A stretch of DNA of 64,000 nt, taken from NCBI GenBank assembly GCA_947487835.1, contig CANKXX010000001.1:372001-436000 (forward strand). Direction: 5' to 3'. Made by a program: the position numbers and the translations under genes. The number at the start of each line of letters is the position of its first letter. Positions within the stretch are counted from its first letter, which is position 1. The notes under the pieces are model-generated. The model did not search any database, was not told where the DNA came from, and saw nothing but the letters and a program-made list of their open reading frames with translations. This DNA comes from an uncultured Microbacteriaceae bacterium. Its GTDB lineage: Bacteria > Actinomycetota > Actinomycetes > Actinomycetales > Microbacteriaceae. This document shows positions 34,477-44,330 of the stretch, one piece after another.

Positions 34477-35631
34477 ATGCTGACCGTCGTCGCCGTCGAG
34501 GGGTACCGCTCCCTGCGCAGTCTCGTGCTGCCGCTCGAACGCCTCAGCGTGGTGACCGGCGCCAACGGCAGCGGCAAGTCGAACCTGTACCGCGTGCTCC
34601 GGCTGCTCTCCGCGGTGGCCCGGGACGGAGCGGTCGCCGCGCTGGCCGCCGAGGGCGGGCTGCCCTCCACCCTCTGGGCCGGTCCGGAGACGATCTCGCA
34701 CGGGATGCGCCGGGGCGAGGTCCCCGTGCAGGGCACCGTGCGCAGCGGTCCCGTCGCCCTGCGGCTGGGCTTCGCCTCGGACACCCTGGGCTACGCAATC
34801 GATCTCGGGCTGCCGATGCCCGCCACCACGATGTTCGGCCGCGACCCGGAGATCAAGGCCGAGGCGGTCTGGCACGGCCCGTACCTGCGGCCGGCCGGAC
34901 TGCTGGCCGAGCGTCGGGGGCCGTCGCTGCGGGTGCGCGGGGACGACGGCTGGGAGCGGCACGTCTACCGCATCCCCTCCTGGGCGAGCATGATCAGCGA
35001 GGCCGCGGACCCTCGCTCAGCGCCGGAACTCCTCGCCGTGCGGGACGACCTGCGCTCCTGGCGGTTCTTCGACCACGTGCGGGCGGACGCCGACGCCCCC
35101 GCCCGCCGCGCGGCCGTCGGCACCCGCACGCCCGTGCTCGCCGGGGACGGGGCCGACCTGGCGGCGGCCCTGCAGACGATCCGGGAGTCCGGTGCCGAGG
35201 ACCGCCTCGACGCGGCCATCGATCGCGCGTTCCCCGGCAGTCGTCTGCGGGTGGAGGACCAGGACGGGCGTTTCGCGCTGCGGCTGAGCCAGCCGGGACT
35301 GCTCCGCCCGCTCGGCGCCGAGGAACTGTCCGACGGAACCCTGCGCTTCCTGGTCTGGGTGGCGGCACTGCTGAGCACGAGACCGGCGCCCTTCCTGGTG
35401 CTGAACGAGCCGGAGACGAGCCTGCACCCGTCGCTCTACCCCGCGCTCGCCGACCTGATCCTGGACGCGACGGCGGACTCGCAGCTGCTCGTCGTCTCGC
35501 ACTCCGAGCCGCTCGTGGCGCTGCTGCGCCAGTCGGCCCTCGTCCACACCCTGCAGAAGGACACCGGCGAGACGCGGGTGGAGGGGCTTCTCCCGCTCGA
35601 GCAGCCGCCCTGGCACTGGCCGTCGCGCTGA
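34477..35631 (+). CDS. RecF/SMC-like AAA family ATPase
   Basis: 384 residues. N-terminal EGYRSLRSLVLPLERLSVVT leads into Walker A GANGSGKSNLYRVLRLL (about 28-44). The C-terminal half carries the signature-like ELSDGTLRFLVWVAALL, Walker B PFLVLNEPETSLHPSLYPAL (Asp replaced by Asn in NEPE, as in many of this group) and LLVVSHSEPLVALL. This is the OLD/RecF-like ABC-ATPase layout, without a TOPRIM nuclease domain. No partner gene suggests a defence system here. Leaderless promoter at 34465. Confidence 0.8.
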   Translation: MLTVVAVEGYRSLRSLVLPLERLSVVTGANGSGKSNLYRVLRLLSAVARDGAVAALAAEGGLPSTLWAGPETISHGMRRGEVPVQGTVRSGPVALRLGFASDTLGYAIDLGLPMPATTMFGRDPEIKAEAVWHGPYLRPAGLLAERRGPSLRVRGDDGWERHVYRIPSWASMISEAADPRSAPELLAVRDDLRSWRFFDHVRADADAPARRAAVGTRTPVLAGDGADLAAALQTIRESGAEDRLDAAIDRAFPGSRLRVEDQDGRFALRLSQPGLLRPLGAEELSDGTLRFLVWVAALLSTRPAPFLVLNEPETSLHPSLYPALADLILDATADSQLLVVSHSEPLVALLRQSALVHTLQKDTGETRVEGLLPLEQPPWHWPSR

Positions 35632-37164
<1,533 letters not shown>

Positions 37165-37194
37165 CGCCACCGGCAGCAGCCGGCAACACTGACG

Positions 37195-37232
37195 CGGCGA
37201 GAGCCCGGGCGACTCCGCCCGGGCTCTCGCCG
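37195..37232 (+). terminator. argG terminator hairpin
   Basis: Perfect 16 bp stem, CGGCGAGAGCCCGGGC with its complement and a GACTCC loop, 30 bp after the argG stop. A shorter copy of the same hairpin core (CCGGGCGACTCCGCCCGG) follows at about 37241-37258, facing the convergent GH172 gene. The pair looks like a local duplication serving both genes. Confidence 0.75.
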
Positions 37233-37269
37233 TGTCAGCTCCGGGCGACTCCGCCCGGGCCCTCGCGTG

Positions 37270-38364
37270 TCAGATCCGCGGGGCCGGACCGTTCCCGACG
37301 TGGATCTCCATCACGTCGGCCGTCGGGGCGGGGGGCCGGGCCGCAGTCGGGCGGTCGAGGTAGAAGTACGCGGTCGACGCGATGTCGTCCTGCAGCGGCA
37401 GGTACCGCCCGCCGCTGCGCCAGCCGAGCGCCTGGATGTCCACCCGCAGCCGCTCCGCGAAGTGGATGGGGTCGGGCAGGTGCCAGCGGTACATGCCGAA
37501 GCGCTGCTGGCTCGCGTACAGCCCGTCCGGGCGGAGCACCTGGGGAAGGCCGAGGTACGCCGTCGAGTACGGCGTATAGCCCTGCCCGGGCACGTCGAAG
37601 TTCCAGGCGCCGCCGAAGTAGTCCTCCGTGCCGGTCCCGTTGATGCTCGGGTACTCGTCGTCGAAGTCGAGGAAGAACCGGACCTCGCCCTCGCCCCACC
37701 ATCCCGTGCTGTTGACGCCCCAGGCGAGATACGTGCCGACGTAGTGGCCACGGCCCTCGACGGTGTCCAGGATCGGGTGCGTCGTGAGGAGGGGAAGCGG
37801 ATTGCTGCGGCGCCACTGCGCGTGCAGATACCCCTCACCGGCGTAGTCGCCACCGGTCTCGTAGGTCACCTGGTAGTAGACGACGGCGTCCCTGCTCGCG
37901 GTGTTCTCGATCGTGATCCGCGCGCCCTTCCGGAACGGCATAGGCCAGTAGGAGTTGAAGCCGCCGTTCGGGTTGACGGCGATGACCTCCGAGTCGACCT
38001 GCGCGAACACGCCCCAGCCCTGGCAGAAGAAGTCGCCGAGGGGCACCTCGATGGCCGGCTCCGCGGCGCCGTCCCAGTGGGCCCGCAGGATCAGGGAGCG
38101 CCAGCCGTCGGGGTGGGTCGTCAGCCAGATGTGCGTGATGCGGCCGGGGCCCTCGATGCGCGCGACGTCGAAGGTGGCCCCGGCCGCCACGATCACGCTC
38201 GGGCTGACCTTCCAGCCGGGCCCGAGGTCGCGGGCGGCACGGGCGCCGGTCCCCTCCGTGGCCCTGCCGCCTCCGCCGGCTGCGCCGTCCGGGTTCTCGG
38301 GGCTGATCGAGTGCGTCCGCACGGAGCGGAGCGCGGAGATCGAGGCGATCGGGGTGTCGGCCAT
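37270..38364 (-). CDS. GH172 (DUF2961) glycoside hydrolase
   Basis: 364 residues, covering a single DUF2961 domain. Characterised GH172 members are alpha-D-fructofuranosidases, difructose-anhydride enzymes and D-arabinofuranosidases. Visible signatures are ITHIWLTTHPDGWRSLILRA, FFCQGWGVFAQVDSEVIAVN, PNGGFNSYWPMPFRKGARIT and GTGTEDYFGGAWNF, whose glutamate is a likely catalytic residue. No signal peptide, so it acts on imported sugars. ATG 38364 has AGGAG upstream. Divergent from a LacI regulator with a consensus operator between them. Confidence 0.85.
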   Translation of the reverse strand: MADTPIASISALRSVRTHSISPENPDGAAGGGGRATEGTGARAARDLGPGWKVSPSVIVAAGATFDVARIEGPGRITHIWLTTHPDGWRSLILRAHWDGAAEPAIEVPLGDFFCQGWGVFAQVDSEVIAVNPNGGFNSYWPMPFRKGARITIENTASRDAVVYYQVTYETGGDYAGEGYLHAQWRRSNPLPLLTTHPILDTVEGRGHYVGTYLAWGVNSTGWWGEGEVRFFLDFDDEYPSINGTGTEDYFGGAWNFDVPGQGYTPYSTAYLGLPQVLRPDGLYASQQRFGMYRWHLPDPIHFAERLRVDIQALGWRSGGRYLPLQDDIASTAYFYLDRPTAARPPAPTADVMEIHVGNGPAPRI

Positions 38365-38419
38365 GGCAGCGCTCCTGCACGTCGTCGTGCTCGTGGGAGG
38401 CGGATCGGACGCCGCCTCC

Positions 38420-38433
38420 TGCAATCGATTTCA
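38420..38433. promoter_or_regulatory. LacI-family operator
   Basis: TGCAATCGATTTCA matches the LacI-family consensus TGNAANCGNTTNCA at every defined position. It lies 56 bp before the GH172 start and 97 bp before the LacI start, and just upstream of a TAGGGT hexamer (38440-38445) that could be the lacI -10. It should let the regulator control both the enzyme and itself. Confidence 0.8.
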
Positions 38434-38529
38434 GCACTGTAGGGTGATGCCTTCGGGGTGTCAAACCGGATCCGGAGGCGCCGCCGCAGGCGCGCCGGGC
38501 GGCCACCCGGTGCGGAGTCGAGGGAGCGC

Positions 38530-39522
38530 ATGGCGACCATCTACGAGGTAGCCGCGGCGGCGGGGGTGTCGCCGGCGACGGTGTCGCGCGTGTTCAACGG
38601 CGTCCCCGTGTCGGCCGAGAAGGCTGCGCTCGTACGGGCCGCGGCCGCGGAGCTGCGCTTCACGCCCAACCGCACGGCGCGGTCGCTCCGCCGGAAGAAC
38701 GCCGAGGTCATCGCCCTCGTGATCCCCGACATCGAGAACCCCTACTTCACCTCCCTCGCCCGCGGGGTCGAGGATGTCGCGCAGGCGGCCGGATACTCCG
38801 TCGTGCTCTGCAACACCGACGAGGATCCGGGTAAGGAGGCGAAGTACCTCGACATCGCCATCGCCGAGAACATGGCCGGGGTCATCCTCGCCGAGGCCGA
38901 CGGGCGGGCCGACCTGAGCGGGTTGATCGCCCGGTCTCGCCCCATCGTGGCGGTCGACCGCAGGACTCTGTTCGAGCTCGACAGCGTGGTCCTGGACAAC
39001 CGTGCGGCGGGCGTCGCCGCGGCGAGCACGCTCGTCGACGCCGGGTACCGGCGCATCGCCTGCATCACCGGTCCGGCGGAGATCGATACCGCGGAGGAGC
39101 GCGCGGAGGGCTGGCGGAGCATCGTCGCGCGGTCCGCCACCCCCCACGGGTCCGAGGACTACCTGCGCTACTCGTCGTTCCGGGTGGACGGGGGCCGGGA
39201 CGCGATGCGCGCGCTGCTGGCGCTCGACCCGGCGCCGGACGCCGTGGTCGCGACGAACAACCTGATGGGCGTCGGCGCACTGCAGGTGCTCTCCGAGGCG
39301 GGCCGAGTGCCGCCCGCCTTCGGCGTCGCGGTCATCGGCGACCTGCCCTTCACCACGCTCACGCCGGACGCCACGACGATCGTCCGTCTTCCGGCGCGGG
39401 ACATGGGCACGACGGCAGCCCGGATGCTCATCGAGCGCATCAACGGGGACACGGAGCCGGCGCGCACCGTCGTCCTCCCCCACGAGGTCGTGGCCGCCAC
39501 CGCGGGCGCTCCCGCCGTCTGA
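38530..39522 (+). CDS. LacI-family transcriptional regulator
   Basis: 330 residues from ATG 38530, chosen because GAGGGAG precedes it and the helix-turn-helix begins at once (ATIYEVAAAAGVSPATVSRV, residues 2-21, hinge helix NRTARSLRRK). The periplasmic-binding-protein-like sensor domain follows (VIALVIPDIENPYFTSLARG; GVILAEADGR; PDAVVATNNLMGVGAL; RLPARDMGTTAARMLIERI). Probably represses the divergent GH172 gene through the operator at 38420 and responds to its substrate or product. Confidence 0.9.
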   Translation: MATIYEVAAAAGVSPATVSRVFNGVPVSAEKAALVRAAAAELRFTPNRTARSLRRKNAEVIALVIPDIENPYFTSLARGVEDVAQAAGYSVVLCNTDEDPGKEAKYLDIAIAENMAGVILAEADGRADLSGLIARSRPIVAVDRRTLFELDSVVLDNRAAGVAAASTLVDAGYRRIACITGPAEIDTAEERAEGWRSIVARSATPHGSEDYLRYSSFRVDGGRDAMRALLALDPAPDAVVATNNLMGVGALQVLSEAGRVPPAFGVAVIGDLPFTTLTPDATTIVRLPARDMGTTAARMLIERINGDTEPARTVVLPHEVVAATAGAPAV

Positions 39523-39576
39523 CCCCGTCACCCTCGTCCGGCCGCTCTGGTTCGGTCGCTCTGGTTATGTCGCTCT

Positions 39577-39662
39577 GGTTCGCAATTCAGGCTGTGCTGC
39601 GACACGCCGTGTTTCGACGTGTCCAGACGCGGCGTGTCGCAGCTGAGCCTGAATCGGGAACC
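39577..39662. repeat. Dispersed long-hairpin element, copy 1
   Basis: 86 bp element that folds on itself: outer stem GGTTC/GAACC, middle stem ATTCAGGC/GCCTGAAT (39585-39592 with 39647-39654), and inner 12 bp stem TGCGACACGCCG/CGGCGTGTCGCA (39598-39609 with 39630-39641). Copy 2 is at 54443-54526. The surrounding 39523-39773 interval otherwise shows nothing. Confidence 0.85.
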
Positions 39663-39773
39663 TGGCGGGTCGCGGCGTCGCCCCGCACCCGACCGCCGAG
39701 CCGGCCGGACGGGTGGCGCCCCGCGAGGACCGGCCGCATACTGACCGGGAGCGGACGAGGGACGGAGCAGCAC

Positions 39774-40541
39774 GTGCGGATGCACCACGTGGAGCACGGG
39801 ACAGGAACGCCCCTTGTCGTACTGCACGGCGCGGGCGTCGACCACCGCGAGACCGAGGCGTGCTTCGAGCCGGCGCTGCAGGACGTACCCGGGCTCCGGC
39901 GGGTGTACCCGGACCTCCCCGGGATGGGCCGCTCCCCCGCCCCCGACTCGATACGCAGCGCAGACGACGTCCTCGACGCGCTGCTCGTGTTCGCCGACGA
40001 GATCGCGTCCGGGGCGCCACCACTCCTGCTGGGCCACTCCGCGGGCGGGTACTTCGCGCAGGCGATGGCGGCGCGCCGACCGGAACGGGTGGCTGGGCTC
40101 GCGCTCGTCTGTCCGATGCTGCCGGGTACCCGGGACGTGCCACAGCACCGCCCGGTTATCCGGTCGGACATCCTGGGTACAGACGACTTCCGGAGCTACT
40201 TCGTCATTCAGACGCCGCAGATGCTCGACCGGTACGACCGCTTCGTCGCCCCCGGCGCGGCTCTCGCCAACGTTCCGGCGCTCGAGCGCATCGGGCAGCG
40301 CTGGGAGCTCGCCCCGGCCTCTGGAACCGCGTATCCGGGGCCGACCCTGCTCGTGGCGGGGAGGCTGGACTCGACCGTCGGTTACGCCGCCACGGCGGAC
40401 CTCCTCGGCCACTACCCGCACGCCTCACTCGCCGTGCTCGACGACGCCGGACACGCCCTGCCGCACGAGCAGCCGGAACTCCTCCGCGCCCTCCTGAGGG
40501 GCTGGCTCTCCCGCGCCGACGGATGGGAAGCGCCCGGCTGA
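39774..40541 (+). CDS. Alpha/beta hydrolase
   Basis: 255 residues from GTG 39774 (GGAG 6-7 nt upstream). ATG 39780 is an alternative. VVLHGAGVDHRETEACFEPA gives the oxyanion strand, YPDLPGMGRS the following strand, GHSAGGYFAQAMA the nucleophile elbow, LLVAGRLDSTVGY the acid and LDDAGHALPHEQPE the histidine. Complete catalytic triad, substrate unknown. The frame is also open upstream through the hairpin repeat, but that part is not coding. Confidence 0.82.
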   Translation: MRMHHVEHGTGTPLVVLHGAGVDHRETEACFEPALQDVPGLRRVYPDLPGMGRSPAPDSIRSADDVLDALLVFADEIASGAPPLLLGHSAGGYFAQAMAARRPERVAGLALVCPMLPGTRDVPQHRPVIRSDILGTDDFRSYFVIQTPQMLDRYDRFVAPGAALANVPALERIGQRWELAPASGTAYPGPTLLVAGRLDSTVGYAATADLLGHYPHASLAVLDDAGHALPHEQPELLRALLRGWLSRADGWEAPG

Positions 40542-40623
40542 CCACCCTGTCCCGGAGGCAGGAGCGTTCGTCCGGGCCCGGCGCGGACCGCGGGACTGCC
40601 TGTGGGATATCCCCCAGCTTGGA

Positions 40624-41379
40624 TCATTCCCCCGTCGCGTCAGGATCCACAGCCCCGGCTTCGTCCGATGTCCGCGGCTGGTTCCGCTGTCGCTTCCGGC
40701 GCACCGCCACCCGTGCAAGCGGAACGGTGACGGCGAGAAGGATGAGCGAGAGGCTCACCGCGGAGGCGTACCGGTCGACAACGAGCACCACGTCGATCGC
40801 GCTCTGCCCGACAGCGAAGCCGAGCCATGCCACCACGCTCGTCAGCACGAGAGCGCCGAGCCCGTCGTAGACGAGGAACGCCGCCAGCCGCATGCCGCTC
40901 AGACCTGCGATCGCGAACACGATTGCGGAAGGAACGCCGGGCAGCCAGGCAAGCACCACCACCATGCGGATGATCACCGGATTCGCCCCACGTGCTCGCA
41001 ACGACCACCGCGCCGCCTGCTGCGGAGTGGAGATCATCCGCACCATGCCCTCGCCCCAGCGTCGGCCCGCCCACCACAGGATCCAGTCGAACTTCAGCAT
41101 CCCGATGACACCGGCGACGATCACCGCCCACAACGCGAGGGTGCCCACGCGCGCGAAGGCTGCCGCGACCCCTACCGCGAACAGGTCGCCGGTGAGAACC
41201 TCGAGCGCGAGCGGGTTTCGTGCGATGAGGAACGGCAGCAGAGGCCGAGTGGCCAAGCCCAGGGCGATGACGGCCAGGACCGAGAAGATCAACACGTGAT
41301 CAGCAGCAGAGGCGCGCCCCTCCCATGGCACCCAGGTGCGCCCCGAGGGACGCTGCTTCTCGGACTCACCCGATTCCAT
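40624..41379 (-). CDS. DedA-like/VTT-domain membrane protein
   Basis: 251 residues from ATG 41379 with GAGAGG upstream. Four to five membrane helices: HVLIFSVLAVIALGLATRPL, LTGDLFAVGVAAAFARVG, TLALWAVIVAGVIGMLKFDW, NPVIIRMVVVLAWLPGVPSA with its proline-glycine re-entrant motif, and AIDVVLVVDRYASAVSLSLI. The layout recalls the VTT/DedA family but is diverged, lacking the PGD/E signature of the copy at 9.5 kb. Charged tail. Function unknown. Confidence 0.65.
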   Translation of the reverse strand: MESGESEKQRPSGRTWVPWEGRASAADHVLIFSVLAVIALGLATRPLLPFLIARNPLALEVLTGDLFAVGVAAAFARVGTLALWAVIVAGVIGMLKFDWILWWAGRRWGEGMVRMISTPQQAARWSLRARGANPVIIRMVVVLAWLPGVPSAIVFAIAGLSGMRLAAFLVYDGLGALVLTSVVAWLGFAVGQSAIDVVLVVDRYASAVSLSLILLAVTVPLARVAVRRKRQRNQPRTSDEAGAVDPDATGE

Positions 41380-41576
41380 CAATCGCCTCTCTGTCACCGG
41401 AGCGGATGCTCGCGCCTGCGGACAGCAGGCACCACGTCGAGTATGGCTCGGGTGTGGCGGCAGCGGTGCCTGGTCGAGTCGATGAGTATTACGCCTACGA
41501 AAGACGCTTCTACAGCGATCAGACACCAGAGACCAGAAACTGGTGACGGGCAGGTCGGGCTTGACGCCCGACGTCC

Positions 41577-41796
41577 ATGCGACGAGCATCGGTCGTTGTA
41601 AGGGGGCGGCTCATCAGCCTGTGGGAGAGCACGACAGCGACACGGGCGTTCACCGGCGACGACATCACTGAGATGATGCTCTGGCCCCGAAGACGAGAGG
41701 TACCTCGTCGAGGAACTCACCCTGCGTCACTACGACGCGGCCCGCCCGCCAGACCAGGCTTCCGTGGTCGATCCCCGCAAAGGAGCAGTCGAATGA
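41577..41796 (+). pseudogene. Possible frameshifted small gene upstream of the SnoaL-like gene
   Basis: The 413 bp interval 41380-41792 has no intact gene. One frame reads RLISLWESTTATRAFTGDDI then TEMM up to about 41678. Another frame then reads SGPEDERYLVEELTLRHYDA and ends at a TGA (41794-41796) that overlaps the next ATG. One inserted nucleotide at about 41679 would join them. The coupled stop-start argues this was a real gene. No family recognised. Confidence 0.3.
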
Positions 41797-42167
41797 GCAA
41801 TGAGGAACAGGCGCGGGCCTTCTCCGGCCACCGTTTCGAGGAGGTCTTCGACTCTCTCGCTGACGACGTCGTATGGAACCTCGTGGGCGAGGGCCGCCTG
41901 GAGGGCAGGTCGGCCGTGGTGGAGGCCTGTCGCGCAACCGCAGCCGAGAACCACACGGTGACGACCCACTGGCTTCGGTTCATCTCGACCGGTGATGGCG
42001 ACGTCGTGGCCGTCGACGCCATCGGACGCTACGAGAGCGAGGTCGGCGTCACCGCGGTCTCCTCCTGCGACATCTTCGAGTTCGTCGGAGGGAGGATCCG
42101 CACCATCACCTCCTACACGGTCGAGGTCGATCCGGACGATCCCGTAGCCTCACGCCGGATAGCGTGA
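41793..42167 (+). CDS. SnoaL-like/NTF2-fold protein
   Basis: 124 residues with AAAGGAG before ATG 41793. The alpha+beta NTF2-like layout is visible: FSGHRFEEVFDSLADDVVWN, VGEGRLEGRSAVVEACRATA, TTHWLRFISTGDGDVVAVDA and the final FEFVGGRIRTITSYTVEVD. Such proteins are ketosteroid-isomerase-like enzymes or small-molecule binders. The length fits a single domain. Its start overlaps the stop of a possible decayed upstream gene. Confidence 0.75.
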   Translation: MSNEEQARAFSGHRFEEVFDSLADDVVWNLVGEGRLEGRSAVVEACRATAAENHTVTTHWLRFISTGDGDVVAVDAIGRYESEVGVTAVSSCDIFEFVGGRIRTITSYTVEVDPDDPVASRRIA

Positions 42168-42302
42168 ACGGGAACCGCGGACTCGTTGCCCCGGCGCCGA
42201 CAACGACAACACAGGGCAGGAAGCCCGACCGCCGGCCGCGCGCCCTTCATCGTCCGCTCCTGGGTAGGGAGCGGGAAGCCCCACCTCACAGGAGGCCGTG
42301 GG

Positions 42303-42375
42303 TGGATCTGAGGGGATTCGAACCCCTGACCCCCTGCATGCCATGCAGGTGCGCTACCAACTGCGCCACAGACCC
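42303..42375 (-). tRNA. tRNA-Ala (anticodon GGC), copy 1
   Basis: Full cloverleaf on the minus strand: acceptor GGGTCTG/CAGATCC, D-arm GCGCAGTTGGTAGCGC, anticodon stem CCTGC/GCAGG with loop ATGGCAT, T-arm AGGGGTTCGAATCCCCT, discriminator A. The 3' CCA is not encoded (CCC follows). The mature sequence is identical to the copy at 49.9-50.0 kb. Confidence 0.95.
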
Positions 42376-42604
42376 GGATTGGCCAGTCTAACGGAGCCCG
42401 AGGACCGCTCGTGCACTCCTCGTGGCCGCCTCAGGCCCGGCTCGCCGGGTCGCTGGCCTTCCGCCCTGTCTCTGCGGAGCGGATGGCCTTCCGTGCTCTC
42501 GCCCACAACCACCACGCCCCCGCACCGAGCAGCATCGCGGCCAGACCGATCACGTCCGGCTGGCGCTCACGCGCCGTGCCGACGACCTGTGGTTGGTTGT
42601 AGCT

Positions 42605-43237
42605 ATGACGGCTGACGAGTTCCCGCCCGAGGACAATCTCGCTCTGGCGCACCGGCGCGCCGAGCGCGTTCTGGAGCACGGGACGACCGTTGTCGGGCTG
42701 TCGCTGCAGGCGGCCCTGGCCGGGATGTCAGTGATGTGGCTGCTCCTCGCGGTGCCCTCGTCACGGGACCACCCGTTCCAGATCTGGTTCTTCGCGATCG
42801 CGGCTGTCGGACTCGTCGTGACTGTCACGAGTTGGCTGGTTGCTCGCCGGCGCGGCCTGTTGCAACCGTTCGGCGGAACCGACCTCGAGCATCCCTTCCG
42901 GGTACTGAACAAGACCCAGCAGAAGGACATCGGGATGCAGTTGCGGGGGCGGAAGGCGGTGACACCGGAGTCCGCTCCCCTGGTGCGGGCGATGCTCCTC
43001 GGGCAACAACGGGCGACCCGCGTGATCCTGCCGTCCATGGCGGGCATGGCGCTGGGTCTGCTGGCCGGGGGTGGGAAGTCAGCCCTGCCCTTCGGCGTCG
43101 TCTGGCCGTGGCTCCTGGTTCTCGAGGTCGCCGCCGTGGTTTTCCTGACCGTGCTGCTCGTCCTAGAGGCTCGTCGCCGGAACCGGGTGCTGGCGGCAGT
43201 GGAAGACCTCAGGATTCCCGACCGGACTACCACCTGA
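42605..43237 (+). CDS. Four-helix membrane protein, hypothetical
   Basis: 210 residues from ATG 42605. Membrane helices at about 27-50 (VVGLSLQAALAGMSVMWLLL), 60-80 (IWFFAIAAVGLVVTVTSWLV), 140-157 (VILPSMAGMALGLLAG) and 165-190 (WPWLLVLEVAAVVFLTVLLV), with a cytoplasmic loop containing RVLNKTQQKDIGMQLRGRKA. No obvious ribosome-binding site. No family recognised. First gene inside the tRNA-bracketed region. Confidence 0.55.
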   Translation: MTADEFPPEDNLALAHRRAERVLEHGTTVVGLSLQAALAGMSVMWLLLAVPSSRDHPFQIWFFAIAAVGLVVTVTSWLVARRRGLLQPFGGTDLEHPFRVLNKTQQKDIGMQLRGRKAVTPESAPLVRAMLLGQQRATRVILPSMAGMALGLLAGGGKSALPFGVVWPWLLVLEVAAVVFLTVLLVLEARRRNRVLAAVEDLRIPDRTTT

Positions 43238-43312
43238 GGACGCCGCCCTCGCCCGTGCTGGCGTGTGCGCGGACCAGCGGCGATGGGACCAGCGCGCAAC
43301 GGGCACGAGAAA

Positions 43313-44240
43313 TCAGACGAGTGCCGCGAGGACGACCTCTGCGGTGCGCGCCACGAGTGAGTCGTCGTATTTCATGGTGGGGTCGTGCCGAGCGGTGAAC
43401 ACCGTGACGATTATCGGGGCACGGCCGGGCGGCGTGACGACGGCGACGTCGTTGCGGATGCCCCCGGCTCCACCCGACTTGTCCGCGACGCTCCAGCCTG
43501 ACGGGGCGCCGGCACGGATCAGGGTGTCACCCGTGGCGTTGCCACTCATCCAGTCGAGCAGCAGGTCGCGGTCCTGCTCCGCCAGGTAGTCGCCCGTGAC
43601 GAGCTCGCGCAGGTTGCTGGTGAACGCAGCCGGCGTACTGGTGTCCTCGGTGCTCCCCGGCTCGATGTCGTTCAGGTCGTCCTCGACGTTCACCACCTCG
43701 GAGGTGGTGTCCCCCCAGTCGCTCGAGGCCCGCGTCGAGCACCGAGGGGCCGCCGAGGCGCTTCAGGACGAGATTGAGTGCGGTGTTGTCGCTGACCCGC
43801 ACGGACGCCTCCGCCAACTCGACGATGGTGGCCCCGTCGGTCAGCCGCTCCGTGGTCATGGGAGAGTATCCGGCGACCGCGATGTCCGCGCCGGTCCAGG
43901 TGACCCGTTCGTCGCGCTGATCCGCGGGAACGTCGTGCAAGAACTCTCCGGCGGCGAGCGCCTTGAGGGTGGATGCGTAGCCGAATCGCTCATCCGCCCG
44001 ATGTGCGATGGACACGCCGGTGGCGGTGTCGATCGCGCTGACGCCCACGCGGGCATCGAACTCCTGCTCGAGGACCATCAGGTCGACACTGACGTCGACG
44101 GCATCAGCGGACGGCGGCGCAGGCGACGCGGTCCGCTCGGGCGCCGTGGGCGCAGTCGGCTGAGTCGTACTGCAAGCAGTCGATGCGGCGGTCAGGGCGG
44201 CGGTCAGCAGTGCGGCGACGATCGTTCTTCTCGGGTTCAT
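43313..44240 (-). pseudogene. Class A beta-lactamase, frameshifted at a homopolymer
   Basis: Serine beta-lactamase. ATG 44240 has GAGGAGG upstream and a signal sequence (RRTIVAALLTAALTAASTAC). Active-site motifs are all present: STLK at 90-93, SDN at 150-152, the omega-loop glutamate in NVEDDLNDIEPGS and the KTG equivalent KSGG. The frame breaks at a run of six C (six G in the coding sense) at 43711-43716: the N-terminal frame ends as GLERLGGHHLR, while DTTSEVVNVEDDLND continues one base off. Five G would restore one 308-residue enzyme. Sequencing error, inactivation or slippage are all open. Confidence 0.85.
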
Positions 44241-44330
44241 GGTCCTCCTCGTCCTGGCCCCGTGTCTGTGTTCACGCAGTCCAGGCCCGCGTGCGCATCC
44301 TGGCAGCATGCCCTTCTCTTCCGGGGTGGA

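Noticed and set aside
34477-35631. Anti-phage defence ATPase (OLD-like system)
   Set aside because: No TOPRIM domain and no UvrD-like, reverse transcriptase or toxin partner next to it. The neighbours are argG and a small helical protein.
39567-39773. N-terminal extension of the 39.8 kb hydrolase through the hairpin element
   Set aside because: The extension translates the repeat itself, and the same repeat at 54.5 kb gives a similar spurious peptide. The protein family starts at about 39774.
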